Assembly (NCBI GenBank): GCA_947462335.1
Contig: OX381705.1
Location: 34,557,570-34,621,569 of the forward strand
Source: Harmothoe impar
Taxonomy: Eukaryota; Annelida; Polychaeta; Phyllodocida; Polynoidae
DNA: 64,000 bases
Direction: 5' to 3'
Both the position numbers and the translations under genes were made by a program. The notes beneath the pieces were generated by a model. It made no database searches. It was given only the letters and a program-made list of their open reading frames with translations, and was not told the origin of the DNA. Of this stretch, positions 20,700 through 33,174 are shown piece after piece; within the stretch, counting starts at the first letter, position 1, and each line of letters starts with the position of its first letter.

Positions 20700-22200
20700 G
20701 CAATATCGCCACTAAGGCCTTTAGGTACATGGTACCGGGTGTCTCTACAGTCTTAGAAATATCCCATAAAATTACGGTGATTCACTGGCATCAATTAATG
20801 CCAAGCTTTCATTGTTATTTTTACGGTCACCGTATTCTTCTAATCCCTGTAAATCTTATGGAGCTTTCCCGTTGTCATTTAACGGTGATTGATCATTATC
20901 ATGATGATTCTCTGCTATTCATTGATGATTCTCATTTTTTCTTGATTCATTAGTATATTTCATAAAACTTAATTTCAGGCCTGTGAATATTAGGCCATAA
21001 GAGACATAATTGAATGCCTCACGGTAATATGCAAGTACAATCCATGAGCAAAGGGTACTCTAGGATTGTTACAAAGCAACTCTGACAGCAGTGTGAATAT
21101 GTATAATTCTAATTACCACAAAATGGGTGTTTTTTACAACCCTTGCTTGTTCCCACTGATATAGAAAGGGAAATTATATATTTATTATCTATAATGTACC
21201 AAAGGCTTCAAGGTTAACCCTGTGATTGATGAGGTAATTGGACATTGTTATTATTTTAACACATTTAGATACGTTTTAAAGTGAAAGGTTCCACTAAAGT
21301 CCCCATATCTCACTGTACTTGTTTCACTGTACTGGTTTACGGATGTTCAATGTAAAAGTAATGAATGTGACACTGTTTCACTGTAAATCACATTACTGTG
21401 ATAAACCGTCAAATTTTACACTGATTCCCCATAATTTCAACGGGAATTTTTTACAGTGTACCCCTTCAGCCCTTAGGTACATGGTGTTGGATGTCTATAC
21501 CCCTTAGGCCTTTAGGTACATGGTACTGGGTGTCTATACCCCTTAGGCCTTTAGGTACATGGTGCTGGATGTCTATACCCATACCACTCAGGTATGATGG
21601 ACGTATATAGCCCTTAGGAACATGGTGCTATGTGTCTATAACCCTCAAGTAAATGATGTTGGGTGTCTATAAGTATAGCCCTAAGGTACATTTTTGAATT
21701 TATAAAGTATTTTATGCACCGAGTGATTTTCAAAATACAGTACATGATTCAAAGATGAGATGCCATGTCCGGATGTAATAAGCATGATTGAAATATGATG
21801 TTCATTTCAGAGTCTCACCAGTAAACGGCTCACGATATAATTATCATCAAACTATTAACATACAGGTTAACAGGAGACCATTATACCCGGCCTCGATAAT
21901 TAAGTAATTTTGTGTCAGTGCATAAAGTAAAGGAATGTAAATTCACATATATAGAAAATCAAATAATCAATTATGAAAAAAGTTCATTACTAGATTGGTG
22001 GCGTCGACCAACAGAGCTTCCTTATTTAGCTCATAAGGGACTGCCATCCCAGGTACATCAGTTAATAATAATTAAGCTTCTACTGTTTCATCTTTAACAA
22101 ATAGAGCTCCAATGATGCTGGGTGTCTATAAGTATAACCCTCAGGTAAATGGTGCTGGTGTCTATACCCCTCAGGTAAATGGTGCTGGGTATAGCTTGCT
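20700..22200. repeat. ~39-bp minisatellite, interrupted
   Basis: Units of the type TTAGGTACATGGTGCTGGGT followed by GTCTATACCCC occur near 20715-20745, 21463-21680 and 22112-22196. The first gap is the element at 20746-21458. The second (about 21690-22110) holds unrelated AT-rich DNA of unknown origin. Confidence 0.75.
20746..21458. mobile_element. 713-bp element with CAC/GTG ends and TA duplication
   Basis: The right end (read inward: CACTGTAAAAAATTCCCG) matches the left end (CAGTCTTAGAAATATCCC) over about 40 bp with substitutions. TA flanks both ends (20744-20745 and 21459-21460). The insertion splits a 39-bp minisatellite unit, which supplies the empty site. No transposase frame. Short AACGGTGAT words recur inside. 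Confidence 0.6.
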
Positions 22201-24130
22201 ATATACCCACACCCCTTGCTGCTGTACCTGCACCCTATGGCACCGACTGTACACCCCCTCTCCATGTGCCGGGCGCTGCTCCAGCCGCCTTTTGATGAAG
22301 TGTGCACTAATGAAGATCAAGACGTCCCCTAATGGGCGCTGATCCTCCACAGGATTACACCCGCCCCACCCAAGGCAGCCATTGTTCCACAAAGGCCCCA
22401 CCATGCCATACTTACAATTACCCACTAATTACATTGTTAGCTAAAACAACTCGTGCGGTAAGAGCATAAGGTGCACTATGTGCAAACGGTAAAATAAGAG
22501 GGATGGGCTGTGTGTTCATGAGCAATCAAGAGCAACATGGGAGCAATTGAAATTCTAGAAAACTGCAAAACGCTGTTATTCAGGGATGCATATGACTATT
22601 TTGACAATCACATGTGTTCAACTCTGAATATGTTCATGTTGGGCAAAAATTCCAGGTGTGTGTTTCCCTATCCTTATCTCTTCATGGTTCATATCCCCTT
22701 TATTGTGTCCCTATTGAAAAACTCCTCGCCTCGTCATTGTAGAACATGACATGAGTCTCATTCACTATAGTAAAAACCTGGGTCGCCAATTCGTGTGATT
22801 TTAGATAACCAAGCCTGATTGCAATCTACCGTGTTGGTCCCACCCATACGCTGCGGTCGATTATCGATTTTGATGAAATCAATATGGCGTCATGTGAACA
22901 ATCAGAATAAAAACTGCGACCCAACAATTAATACATGAAGCACATGCCAATGTGCTGGACGTACTGCAAGATAGCCAGTTATCTGGTCATGGCCTTACAG
23001 CACTTGCTATTTGTTGCCAGGAGATGGAGACATACGTTAATGTTGGGTCTGTGGTAGTCGTCTGTAGGGACCCCCGCGGGGCTGTTTGATCCTGGCGTCT
23101 CACAGGACCTCCTCCAGCCCTTGTAAGTAATTCCCTAATGTCCTTCAGTGCGCACTCCGACCAAATTCTACACGGGAAATCCGGCCATTTCCTCGCAGTA
23201 AGCAACCGGTTTAAAAGCCATCCCAATTCCCAGACTTTAATTTTGGCTGTGAGCTACCCTGGCTCCACTAAATGGTCAGTGATTGCTAGCGGGGTCTGGA
23301 GTTGTGGTGTGTCAACTGTACTCTACGTCTCTCTATAGTATCGGAGCTGCGGCCCATAGAATCTATTCAGTTTGAAATAGACTTATTTCAACAGTTATTT
23401 CAATTTAAAACAGTTAAAATAAGGTCCTATTCCTGCGTTGGAGGGGCCTATCAACGTAATTTATTACATTTTTTGATAAGTTCTTAAACTGGTATTATGT
23501 ATAATGTTCCTTCATCAGAAAGGAAATTGCTACTTCTTATTTCATGCCTAGGCCTATTATGTTTATTTCGGTGGATTCTTCATAAGCGCCTACCCAGAAT
23601 GTAGGGTATAGTCCTGCATGGATATCAGCAATCAATGCAGCAAGGCAACATACTCCTCGCATACCCCAGATATGCCTGAGAACCCTTTTAAGAGAATTCT
23701 CCCTCATAGGGAATCTCACGAGCTTTTTGTCTATACTCCAATTATTGGTGAAACCATGATGAATCAGAGTCAATTGCGTTGCCTGAAAAATCAATACCCT
23801 CTATTTGCATAGAGACAGTACCTATGGACCAAATTATGACATATTTTATGTGACGTCCTGGTGTTAAGATTTGGTGATATCCTGCACTACAGACTTTAAT
23901 GTATTTGAAGTACAATATATTGTATTAGGAGCATGTGTTATACCATTTAATGTCAACGGGATGTGTGTGGTAGCCGGAACCTGTAGGGCTAACTGAGTTA
24001 ACAGCACCTCCCCCTAAACTCAAACTCAATTGATATGGAGGAAAACTTAATCAGGAGGATCTTACTCAATGTCACCGGCGCTATTTAGACAGACAATTTA
24101 TGTAACCGGCCCATAGCTGTTCGTGCTGGG
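22200..24130. other. no gene seen
   Basis: Several open frames of 60-85 codons occur on both strands without recognisable domains (for example 22987-23226 -, 23537-23794 -). No RNA gene or intact repeat was identified. Confidence 0.5.
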
Positions 24131-24138
24131 TTCTACTA

Positions 24139-24330
24139 CACTGTAAATAGTTATTGTATACACACAGTAGAATCTATGTTAGATATACAGTAGAATCTAC
24201 TGTAGAATGGATTTACAGTAGAATCTACTGTAGATTTACAGTAGGTTCTATTGTTTACCTACAATGGACTGTACATTTACAGTAGAATCTACTGTACACC
24301 TACAAAAATGGCAACCAACTTTTTACAGTG
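24139..24330. mobile_element. 192-bp CACTGTAAA element with TA duplication
   Basis: Ends are CACTGTAAATAG and TTTTTACAGTG, flanked by TA (24137-24138 and 24331-24332). The interior is built from the palindromic word TACAGTAGAATCTACTGTA and variants, repeated about five times. It belongs with the CACTGT-terminal group at 34303, 46819 and 47015. Confidence 0.7.
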
Positions 24331-24334
24331 TAGG

Positions 24335-25170
24335 CTGGACATACATCACGCCAAATACTGTACACTGTTTACATGTATGCTACAGAAAGACACTTGCATA
24401 CTAAAATGTAGCAATGGTTTAAACTAGGCATATCCAAAAGTGAATGTTTCTTTTCAATCTCACATTGAATAGTGTCCATTGTATTGTAGAGATTGTTTGA
24501 TAGTGGTTTGACTTAGAACAGTGATGAAGCCACCCCCACCCACCTTGTCCCTGGGGGCCCTACACAAGAGCGGGGGCAGCTTAACAACGTCACAGCCAAG
24601 CAGTGGAAGATTTAGGCGGCGACCCATGAAATAAGCTACCTCTTAGGGTAGGTGGTCTTATGTTATCTGCCTGGGTATAAATAATCTAACAAGAAGTGCT
24701 ATTGATTACCCAGTTTGTCGACTGCCGCCTGCCTATTGGTACACACCGCGGGGACGGGGGAGCTAGGGCCCCGGGGCTCTCAAACCACTCTAATAAGATA
24801 TAAGACTCGGTTTCGGTCAGATAGCCTCACAGTAGCTGTAGACATTGGGGCGCGCCCTCATATGGACCCGACCCCATCTCGACGCGTTTACAATGGGATA
24901 CCGTCATTGATGTGGGAATTATTAGTCATATATTATTGACCTAGAGTAGATCATAAAGGCATATGCCGAAGTCCGCCACAACCAAAACCAGCAAGTGAAC
25001 CATGCCATATTGAAAGTTATGCCACTAGTATCGGGCGACACTTATTTAGTAATACACCTTGATTCCAGAATGACATTCGACCAGGCCATCATATGCGTCT
25101 GCTAGTAAAGGCAGTTGAGAAGCTGCATGCCGGCAGTTGGACACAAATTCTATCAAGAAGATGGGACGAG
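24335..25170. other. no gene seen
   Basis: A weak frame at 24715-24939 (+) has no domain. Nothing else is supported. Confidence 0.5.
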
Positions 25171-25176
25171 CTCCTG

Positions 25177-25462
25177 CAGAGGGGTAGGAAGCAAATCTTC
25201 ATTGGGGGAGGGGGCACTCCAACCAACTTTAAATATCAGCTTTTATGTGTGATGTATATACACGCTTATGTATTAAATTGTATAGAAAAGAAACATTTGA
25301 GCCCCCTTTAGTTCCAATTGGGGGCCCAGGACCCTCTGCCCCCACTTTTCCCAATGTGGGAGAGGTAAGGATTGGAAATTGTGTGTTTTATACTACAGTT
25401 TTGACAAATATTTTGTGGGGGCCCAAACATATTTAGGTCCCCCCCTTTTCCTACGCCACTGT
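25177..25462. mobile_element. 286-bp hAT-like element, 5-bp duplication TCCTG
   Basis: Left end CAGAGGGGTAGGAAGC, right end CCTACGCCACTG, flanked by TCCTG at 25172-25176 and 25463-25467. Internal sequence matches 53212-53555 (for example GTAGGAAGCAAATC and a TTTAAATATC-like word), so these are two copies of one family. CAG...CTG ends suggest hAT. No transposase is encoded. Confidence 0.75.
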
Positions 25463-25469
25463 CCTGCTG

Positions 25470-26580
25470 ACATTCATGTACAAAAAATGCGACAAAGACC
25501 AAGGAATAACGCCCACCCTTAGTAGACATAGCACCAGGTCATCAGACAAAGGCTTTTCCTCTTGAGGAGACCAATGACTGAGAGTTATAAAAGGTCTCCT
25601 CCATAGAGGGGGGACATGCTATGGAGCGTTCAACATGAATGGTTGAAGGACAGTCAGTCCCTGTTCAAGCGAAACATAAAGGATAACAATGGATCTGAGG
25701 GAGAAATGTCCAAATACTCAATCGAGAATATGTTTTTTGATTTCAAATGAAAGTTTGAACAATGGAAAGGTCTATGGATGTTTTCTTGCTCACATTTAGT
25801 TACAGAATGTGCATTGCGTCTCTGTATGTGTTTCTCTATAATACACGAGTAAATTAGATGTGAGTCCCACACTATCACTGCACTACAGCATGCCCAGTTT
25901 CGTTAGAGTGATGAAATAAGGAACGAGATTCGCTCTATTCTGCTTGTAGTACAAATAAATCCAATGGATAATTTTGGTCTGGTATAGATGAATCTATACA
26001 TCTTCCTCCCAGGTTATGGGTATTGAAATATGGTAAGTGTTCACTGTCGCAGCACAGGTGGTTAGGAGGTTTGGGGTCTGGCTCTAAAGTGAGGTATTGA
26101 CATAATTTCTTTCTCCAGTGGCTGAGCGACTCCAGTCGGCCCGTGTATACCTATTCCCCCTGAGTCAGTGCGAGTCGGGGCGAGTCGTTGGACATCAAGC
26201 AGTGCTTGAAATGATGGGTCTGACTGGGAGGTGCAGTCGGGGTGGAAACGATCATGAGTGGCCGCATATATTCTTGATATTTGAATCGGGATAAGTCGGC
26301 AGTTTTCTGGAGTGCCTCACCAATCAGGGTATACATAGGAGATGGCCATGTGCCATCTCTCTTATTTTGCCATTCCCAGTAGGTCAAATTACGTGGTCAA
26401 AATTAGCTACAATCTAGAGTATCACCTTGTAACACACTTCACTCCTTGTAATGCATATATATAGTTATGTTGTTAGCTTCCCAGTGAAAGTGTTAACTAA
26501 ATGTTACCTTCCCTTCATTATTTCCGAGGGTAGTACAGTTATATGTAGTATGTAAAGAACGAAATCCCTAACCCGATTGT
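25470..26580. other. no gene seen
   Basis: The frames at 25654-25878 (-) and 26151-26387 (-) have no recognisable domain. No repeat structure stands out. Confidence 0.5.
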
Positions 26581-26585
26581 CAATA

Positions 26586-27007
26586 GGCCTGTGTCCACTA
26601 TACGACAAAGAAAGTGGAATATATGGTCGTTTTGACGTCCAGAAATATGTACATATCTGGGAATATATTTTGTAGATATATTCTACTTTAACTGCAGGTA
26701 TGCTGTGTCCACTAGGCGTTAAAAATTGCTGCCCAGACTGCCCAGGGCAAACATGGACAAGGTTTTACAATAGGATAAAGAGCATATATTCCAATTTCTG
26801 CACTAAAAATCAAACATGTTAGATATTCAAATGCCCACTTTTGACGTCCATTTTTGACCCCTGCATATTGCTCTCCCACTTTTGTATTTGAGAATTTTGT
26901 CGTCCAGCTGTGTCCACAGGGACACAAAACACATATTTCGTATTTGTATTCAAATTCACGTTTTAACGGACGACAAACGGCCTCATATATGCTAGTGGAC
27001 ACAGGCC
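26586..27007. mobile_element. 422-bp MITE with GGCCTGTGTCCACTA ends
   Basis: Ends read GGCCTGTGTCCACTA and TAGTGGACACAGGCC, flanked by TA (26584-26585 and 27008-27009). The word TGTGTCCAC also recurs inside near 26703 and 26909, giving subterminal repeats. No transposase frame. Confidence 0.75.
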
Positions 27008-27009
27008 TA

Positions 27010-29040
27010 TTATTATTACCGTGTATACATATACCATCTGTTTCATCTTAATTCAACCTGAGTTGGGACACGTCGGATCGGGGGAAACAGTCCCTGTGTT
27101 TTGCTCACGTAAGGCAAGGCCACCGGTGACAGTCGCGGATGTGTCCAGTATATCAATGGCTGCATGGTAAATAGGGTGGCACCATACTATGCCCTGTCAA
27201 AATTGACAATGGCACGCTACCAGCCGGGGCTGTTTCCACTGCGGTGGCATGACTTTTAACATCGCCTGTCTTTTTCTGGTTCCTGAACACTGGCCAGTAC
27301 TATGCACGCATGCCCCTCCATGCCTTAGGGGCCCCACACTACCTAGTCCACATGGCTTGAGGCTTACAACAGCTTGTGCCAGGTGCTAGGGGGTATACGG
27401 CCTGGGTGGCTGCCGTTAGGTGGCTGATGTCTTACCGGCCGAGCTGAAGGCATATTCCAGTGGGTAAACTAAACTTGATGCAATGTTAACGGTAACATGA
27501 TATCAATGGTTGATATAGGGCTATGATTTGGTTGATATTGATCAAGTCATCATCGTTATCAACCAATCCATCAGTGATTCAATATTGATTTGGCCATACT
27601 GAAGCAAAATATTATGACCAACCATTAATCGATAAATACATAATAAATTATGATTTACATGTTTGACCAGTAACCGTTAGGGAACAATATGAGATTCAGT
27701 AGTATCATACAGAGTCCGTCTGTAAAAAAGAAAATTGGTTGTGATCTATACATACATTTTCATTAAAACATCCCTCTCCTATTTTTTTTCAGGTTAAATG
27801 CAAATTCTAGCCCTATCCAGGCTTAGGGTATTTATTCATGGATGAGCTGATGTGATCGAACCAAAACCCTGAACTAGTAGTGTCATAACACCTAGTAATT
27901 AGCCCTAAATAAGGTAAGCAGGTAGGTCTCTAATTTTTATGCGATGATCGGCTTTCCTCTATAGAATATGAATTATAGGGTCTATACCACACATATAAAT
28001 TACAACTGTCAATGTCAAGCAGGCCGCTTACCATAAAACTTATCTCTTGATGCCCTGACCGTGTGACTAACAGAAACATCTGAGAGCAAGGCTTAGTTGT
28101 ACAAATTATACAGTGGTCAACACACCACACTGCACTACACAAGCACTGCACTACACTCCCAACTCACTGTACACCTACTGCACTACATACACAGTGCACT
28201 CAAGTACCATATTCCTGCTGTATCCACTGTATATATTCCATCACCTACATTGCCAAACATGAAATCCACTACAGTCCCTACCAAAAAAGGCTACTGCTAC
28301 ACATTGTACTCTTGCACGTTATGCTGGCCAGGCTATATTGAATATGATGGCATAAATTGTCCTGTAAAGCCTGAAGCACCATTCCCTCAGTGGGCCATAC
28401 TGCAATATGCAGTAGAAGAGGACCAACTGGGACCTTGTCGTTTCTGGTGTTCTAAGTGAAATATTGATTTACAATGCCTGTCTCATTTTTGAACTATTTT
28501 TAACCCAAATGTGTGATGAGCATTTCATGGATGGTGTGCATGCGACAATTCAGCCGCATGGTTCAGTGCCTACAAGTCATAGTAACAGTGACAAAATACC
28601 TCATTTTGGTAGTGCCCCATGCTGACCAGACTGCTGGTTGAAACGCTATGCAAACGTATGGACTGGGGAGTACAATCATGTTACTATATTGCTATAGGCT
28701 AACTCCATGGTTACGGTGTCGACTTCAGATACTGTACACTGACTTCACAGTTATGACAGGCTAACTTTACAGTTACAATGATCTGACACCATAGTTCCTG
28801 TAGGCAGACTCCAGTTACTGCTTTAACGCTCACTAATACAGACTGACTTCACAATGTGATTTATTCGCTTTGGGTATCTTGTGAATTGGAAGCCTTACAT
28901 TATAAAACTCCCAATTGCAAGGGTTCCAGAAAACCGCCACACAATAAATATGCTCAATGTCTAACATAACCTAAAATATTAAATACAAGTGTCATGATAA
29001 AAGAACAATAAACAGCGATAAGAAGAATAGTTTGTTTTTT
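27010..29040. other. no gene seen
   Basis: The frame at 28097-28459 (+) begins in a run of CACTGCACTACA-like repeats and ends with a Cys-containing tail, with no domain recognised. Degenerate repeats of about 28 bp occur at 28690-28830. Confidence 0.5.
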
Positions 29041-29044
29041 TCAT

Positions 29045-29446
29045 TCAGACCCAGGTCTTACACGTCCTTCTGGATCTGAACACGGTCATGTCCATGTCAG
29101 CAACGTCCCTATGCATGGTGTGGGACGCCTCAAGCTGTAGCATGACGTCATACACTGAATCTCTCCTGGACGCCTCGGCTTTTCCACGGACGCCTGATGA
29201 GGCGACCATAGTCGACAAGTACGCGGAAACAGCACTCAGGGAGGCCGGTCTTTCATTATAACAGAGCAAAACGGCTGCAGATTTATGATTCATAACACAG
29301 GCTGCTTGTCTCAAACACACGCAATAGATAATGACAGGCTGATTACGTCTAACTAGTGCTAACATGTCCATTAATGATGGCGTAGGAGAACAGGGGGCGG
29401 CGACAGGGGAGTGGCGAGGCCTGGCCCCAATCACAGACAATCGCAA
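29045..29446 (-). CDS. possible exon or orphan ORF, unknown
   Basis: A 133-codon frame with balanced composition and no repeat origin. It contains an N-terminal Pro-rich stretch, a Cys-containing middle (IIYCVCLRQAACVMNH) and a polar, charged C-terminus rich in Asp, Arg and Met. No domain, signal peptide or membrane segment was recognised. No splice partner or promoter was identified. It could be an exon of a host gene, a relic or chance. Confidence 0.25.
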   Translation of the reverse strand: MRLSVIGARPRHSPVAAPCSPTPSLMDMLALVRRNQPVIIYCVCLRQAACVMNHKSAAVLLCYNERPASLSAVSAYLSTMVASSGVRGKAEASRRDSVYDVMLQLEASHTMHRDVADMDMTVFRSRRTCKTWV

Positions 29447-29449
29447 GAA

Positions 29450-30090
29450 TACCCCCCCCCCTCCAAAAAAAAATAAAAAATATAAATAAAAGAGTTACCA
29501 AGACCCTATTAAGTTCAAACAATTCCCAAATCTCACCTCTCTCACAGAGGGAAATGTAAAATAGGACAAGCTGGCCTGGCCCACAGTCGAAACCATTAAG
29601 AGATGTTAAAAAAAGATGTTAAAAAACGATAAAGGTGTAAGTATATACGCGCCATCATGCATCTGCCGATGCTTAAAGCTATAGTTCGGGTGACCCCTTC
29701 AATAAACTAGAGAGAGTTGCTCCCTATGCCTTTGATTAAAGCCAGTGTATCAAGGCCGTGGATAAAACGACACTAAATTCCATGTGCATTACTGGGTGCA
29801 TGGGGGAGTTGTCTAAACACACACAGAGTAGTACTGTAGATAGGACCCCATCTGTCACACCTGCTTAGTACACCTTGTATGAGCCGGGTCTGTCTGCTAA
29901 CCTAATTCCCCACAAACAGACGGTCTGTTTAGCGGGCACGGCATGGCCTGTATGCACACCACCCACAGTCATGAAGTTACTGCTATTAGGCTGATTAAAC
30001 CTGCGGCTACTGTAGGCTACAGGCCGGAGGCGGCCCCTTTAATGCACTACTCCCCAGTACCAGTCGCGCACATCGCCCTCTTCACAGTAG
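29450..30090. other. no gene seen
   Basis: Begins with a C-tract and A-tract (29451-29475). No coding or repeat structure is supported. Confidence 0.5.
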
Positions 30091-30097
30091 TACACCA

Positions 30098-30294
30098 TTT
30101 TGGCCCGTATACGCGCCGCGGTCTCTAATAAGCGCCTGTCTCAAATAAGCGCCGGGGTGCACGAGCCTTGAAATACATTAATGCACTATATTCTGGTCTC
30201 AAATCAATAAGCGACAGTCTAGTATAAGAGCCAGGGGTATAGGGGAAGTGAAGTCAATGAGCGCCCGGGCGCTTATGCGGGCCAATACGGTATA
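30098..30294. mobile_element. ~197-bp AATAAGCGCC-type MITE
   Basis: Ends GGCCCGTATACGCGCC and GGCGCTTATGCGGGCC form an imperfect inverted repeat. Inside, the words AATAAGCGCC and ATAAGCGCCGG recur. Related fragments lie at 16260-16440, 34098-34260, about 38676-38700 and 43354-43425. Boundaries are approximate. Confidence 0.6.
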
Positions 30295-30964
30295 TTACAT
30301 GACATTGTAGTACAGGGTTTCTTAGAAAGGGGTTTCCTGAATGATGCTATAAAAAGACTGTTCACTGATGTCGTGATATTCTGGCTTAGTTTTCAACTTA
30401 ATGATGCGTGTCCAACATCTACCTAATTTAACCTGTCATTGTCGAACAATTAATCTATTAAAAATATCGCTGAAGGTTTAAAAGAAATTCTTTCTCACCT
30501 ATAGCTTTAAAGCCGGGAAAGATTGCCTACCAATAATTTGGGACGAACTTTACGTGTCCCAGTGTGCCAGGGTAAAATGGCATATTTTCACATCATAATC
30601 ATATGGACCATGATCATACAATGTAAATATCAGATATGTATTTAACTCTGAATGACACTCCCATATTGTGTCCACAGTGACCTCAGCTGTGCATATTTGG
30701 GGTTGCCTTTGTTATCCGGTAAATAGAAATGATAGTTTTAGAGCAATGTATAGCACACAAATCATATTTGAATATGTTACTTTGGTTCGATATTTCTAGG
30801 CACGTAAGATCTAAATGTTATCCCGTTTTGCGTTTCATGAATGTAAGGTAAAACACATGGGAATCAACTCAAATTGTATGAGCAAATGAGGTAAATGTAT
30901 CTTTCCTCATTAGGTGAAGGCAACTTGAATGGCACACCACAACCATGGCAATGAGGTCCGGTGT

Positions 30965-31161
30965 CAGGGGAGGACCCAGGAATGTGATAACAGGTGGGGA
31001 GGGGGGGGGGGTCCAAACACCAAAAAGCGTTGTGCCATATCAAAATATAATCAGAAAAAATAATTTGTAAACAAATAATAAAAAGAAATCCAAGAGTGGA
31101 TAGGGTCAGGACCCCCTGGACCCCCCCCCCTCCCGGACCCCCTCCCCTTGATCCGCCACTG
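30965..31161. mobile_element. 197-bp hAT-like element, 5-bp duplication GGTGT
   Basis: Left end CAGGGGAGGACCCAGG, right end GATCCGCCACTG (inward from the right: CAGTGGCGGATC), flanked by GGTGT at 30960-30964 and 31162-31166. G- and C-tracts lie near each end. It is not the same subfamily as 25177 and 53212, but has the same duplication length. Confidence 0.6.
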
Positions 31162-31169
31162 GGTGTACC

Positions 31170-31925
31170 CTGGAGAGTGCCTGGTGCCTGGATGGCTCCA
31201 CGTCTGATGTCCTGTCCCTCAACGTTGAGCAGCACCCATGGAGCAGCAACAGCGCTGCTGCCACCTAGCGCAAACTGCACCAACCACAGCGCCCTGCTTC
31301 AACAAGTGGGTGGGGTGAGGGGCTATCAGTCAACTCTTACACCCTCTGTACACAAAGGCACATTAACGGTGCGCCTCGGGGGCACCTCATGTCATACCAC
31401 TATTCCCCAATTTATGAGTTAACCGTTTCCATTCGTTGCAAGAATTGTCTGAATCTGAATTTTGTTGAATGGCGTTCTCAGTGCTATGTGTGACGGTGTC
31501 TGGCATTCTTGTGGTGTTTCTTTTTCAGGTCTGATCATGAGTTTCATTGAGCCTCTCACAATTTACAGAAACTCTCATCTGACTCTTGAAAACTGCTAGA
31601 GGAAGGGCTACAGGACATGCAGTGTCCCATATAAAGTTTGCATTACTTAACATTGCTAACATTACACGAGTGCTTCAGGTCGTAAACTGTGGCTCCACTC
31701 ATGTAAATGGCTACAGTTTGGACCATTTTATATAGTTGCGAATACAACCCTTCTCATTATTTTGAACAAATGCATCCAACTGAATGCAGCTACAGCTAAA
31801 AATGTTCCAGGCACTAAAAGGTGGGGCGCTCAGAAGGGGCCACCGGCAGGGGTGATACATCGTCCTCATCCCACCATATCTCATCTCTCGCCACACAAGT
31901 ATCCCAAGTGGATGTTGTCCGCCCT
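31170..31925. other. no gene seen
   Basis: The short frames around 31096-31422 (+) derive partly from the C-rich end of the preceding element. Nothing else is supported. Confidence 0.5.
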
Positions 31926-31929
31926 GTGT

Positions 31930-33172
31930 CAACACCAACCACTGTTCTCACTGATACATGGGGACAGGCAGCATGACCAGATCAATGTTACAGCATGTAC
32001 ACACAGTTTAGTCTGTCTCAAGGCTGCATTCCACCAACCACTATTCTCACTGAAACATGGGGACAGGCAGCATGACCAGATCAATGTTACAGAATGTACA
32101 CACAGTTTAGTCTGTCTCAAGGCTGCATTCCACCAACCACTATTCTCACTGACACATGGGGAGAGGCAGCATGACCAGATCAATGTTACAGCATGTACAC
32201 ACAGTTTAGTCTGTCTCAAGGCTGCATTCCACCAACCACTATTCTCACTGATACATGGGGACAGGCAGCATGACCAGATCAATGTTACAGCATGAACACA
32301 CAGCTCAGTCTCAAGGCTGCATTCCACCAACCACTGTTCTCACTGACACATGGAGACAGGCAGCATGACCAGATCAATGTTACAGCATGTACACACAGTT
32401 TAGTCAGTCTCAAGGCTGCATTCCACCAACCACTGTTCTCACTGACACATGGAGACAGGCAGCATGACCAGATCAATGTTACAGCATGAACACACAGCTC
32501 AGTCTCAAGGCTGCATTCCACCAACCACTGTTCTCACTGACACATGGAGACAGGCAGCATGACCAGATCAATGTTACAGCATGTACACACAGTTTAGTCA
32601 GTCTCAAGGCTGCATTCCACCAACCACTGTTCTCACTGACACATGGAGACAGGCAGCATGACCAGATCAATGTTACAGCATGTACACACAGCTCAGTCTC
32701 AAGGCTGCATTCCACCAACCACTGTTCTCACTGACACATGGAGACAGGCAGCATGACCAGATCAATGTTACAGAATGTACACACAGTTTAGTCTGTCTCA
32801 AGGCTGCATTCCACCAACCACTATTCTCACTGACACATGGGGACAGGCAGCATGACCAGATCAATGTTACAGAATGTACACACAGTTTAGTCTGTCTCAA
32901 GGCTGCATTCCACCAACCACTATTCTCACTGACACATGGGGAGAGGCAGCATGACCAGATCAATGTTACAGCATGTACACACAGTTTAGTCTGTCTCAAG
33001 GCTGCATTCCACCAACCACTATTTTTCACTGACACATGGGGAGAGGCAGCATGACCAGATCAATGTTACAGCATGTACACACAGATTAGTCAGTCTCAAG
33101 GCTGCATTCCACCAACCACTATTCTCGCCAACATATGTGAAGGGCTGCAGACTTACCAGATCAATGTTACAG
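31930..33172. repeat. 99/95-bp tandem satellite, 12 copies
   Basis: The word GCAGCATGACCAGATCAATG recurs 12 times with spacings of 99 or 95 bp (one of 100), plus a diverged 13th partial unit at about 33119-33172. Three of the units carry a 4-bp deletion (CTCAGTCTCAAGG for TTTAGTCTGTCTCAAGG) and alternate with full units, giving a 194-bp higher-order dimer at 32268-32751. Because 99 is divisible by three, frames stay open on both strands; these are not genes. Confidence 0.95.
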
Positions 33173-33174
33173 CC

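Noticed and set aside
31762..33054. Frames of 33-residue repeats (HGDRQHDQINVTA type)
   Set aside because: The 99-bp unit length is a multiple of three, so frames stay open on both strands; no start, promoter or unique sequence supports a gene.
31930..33172. CRISPR-like array
   Set aside because: Units are contiguous with no unique spacers, and the organism is a eukaryote.
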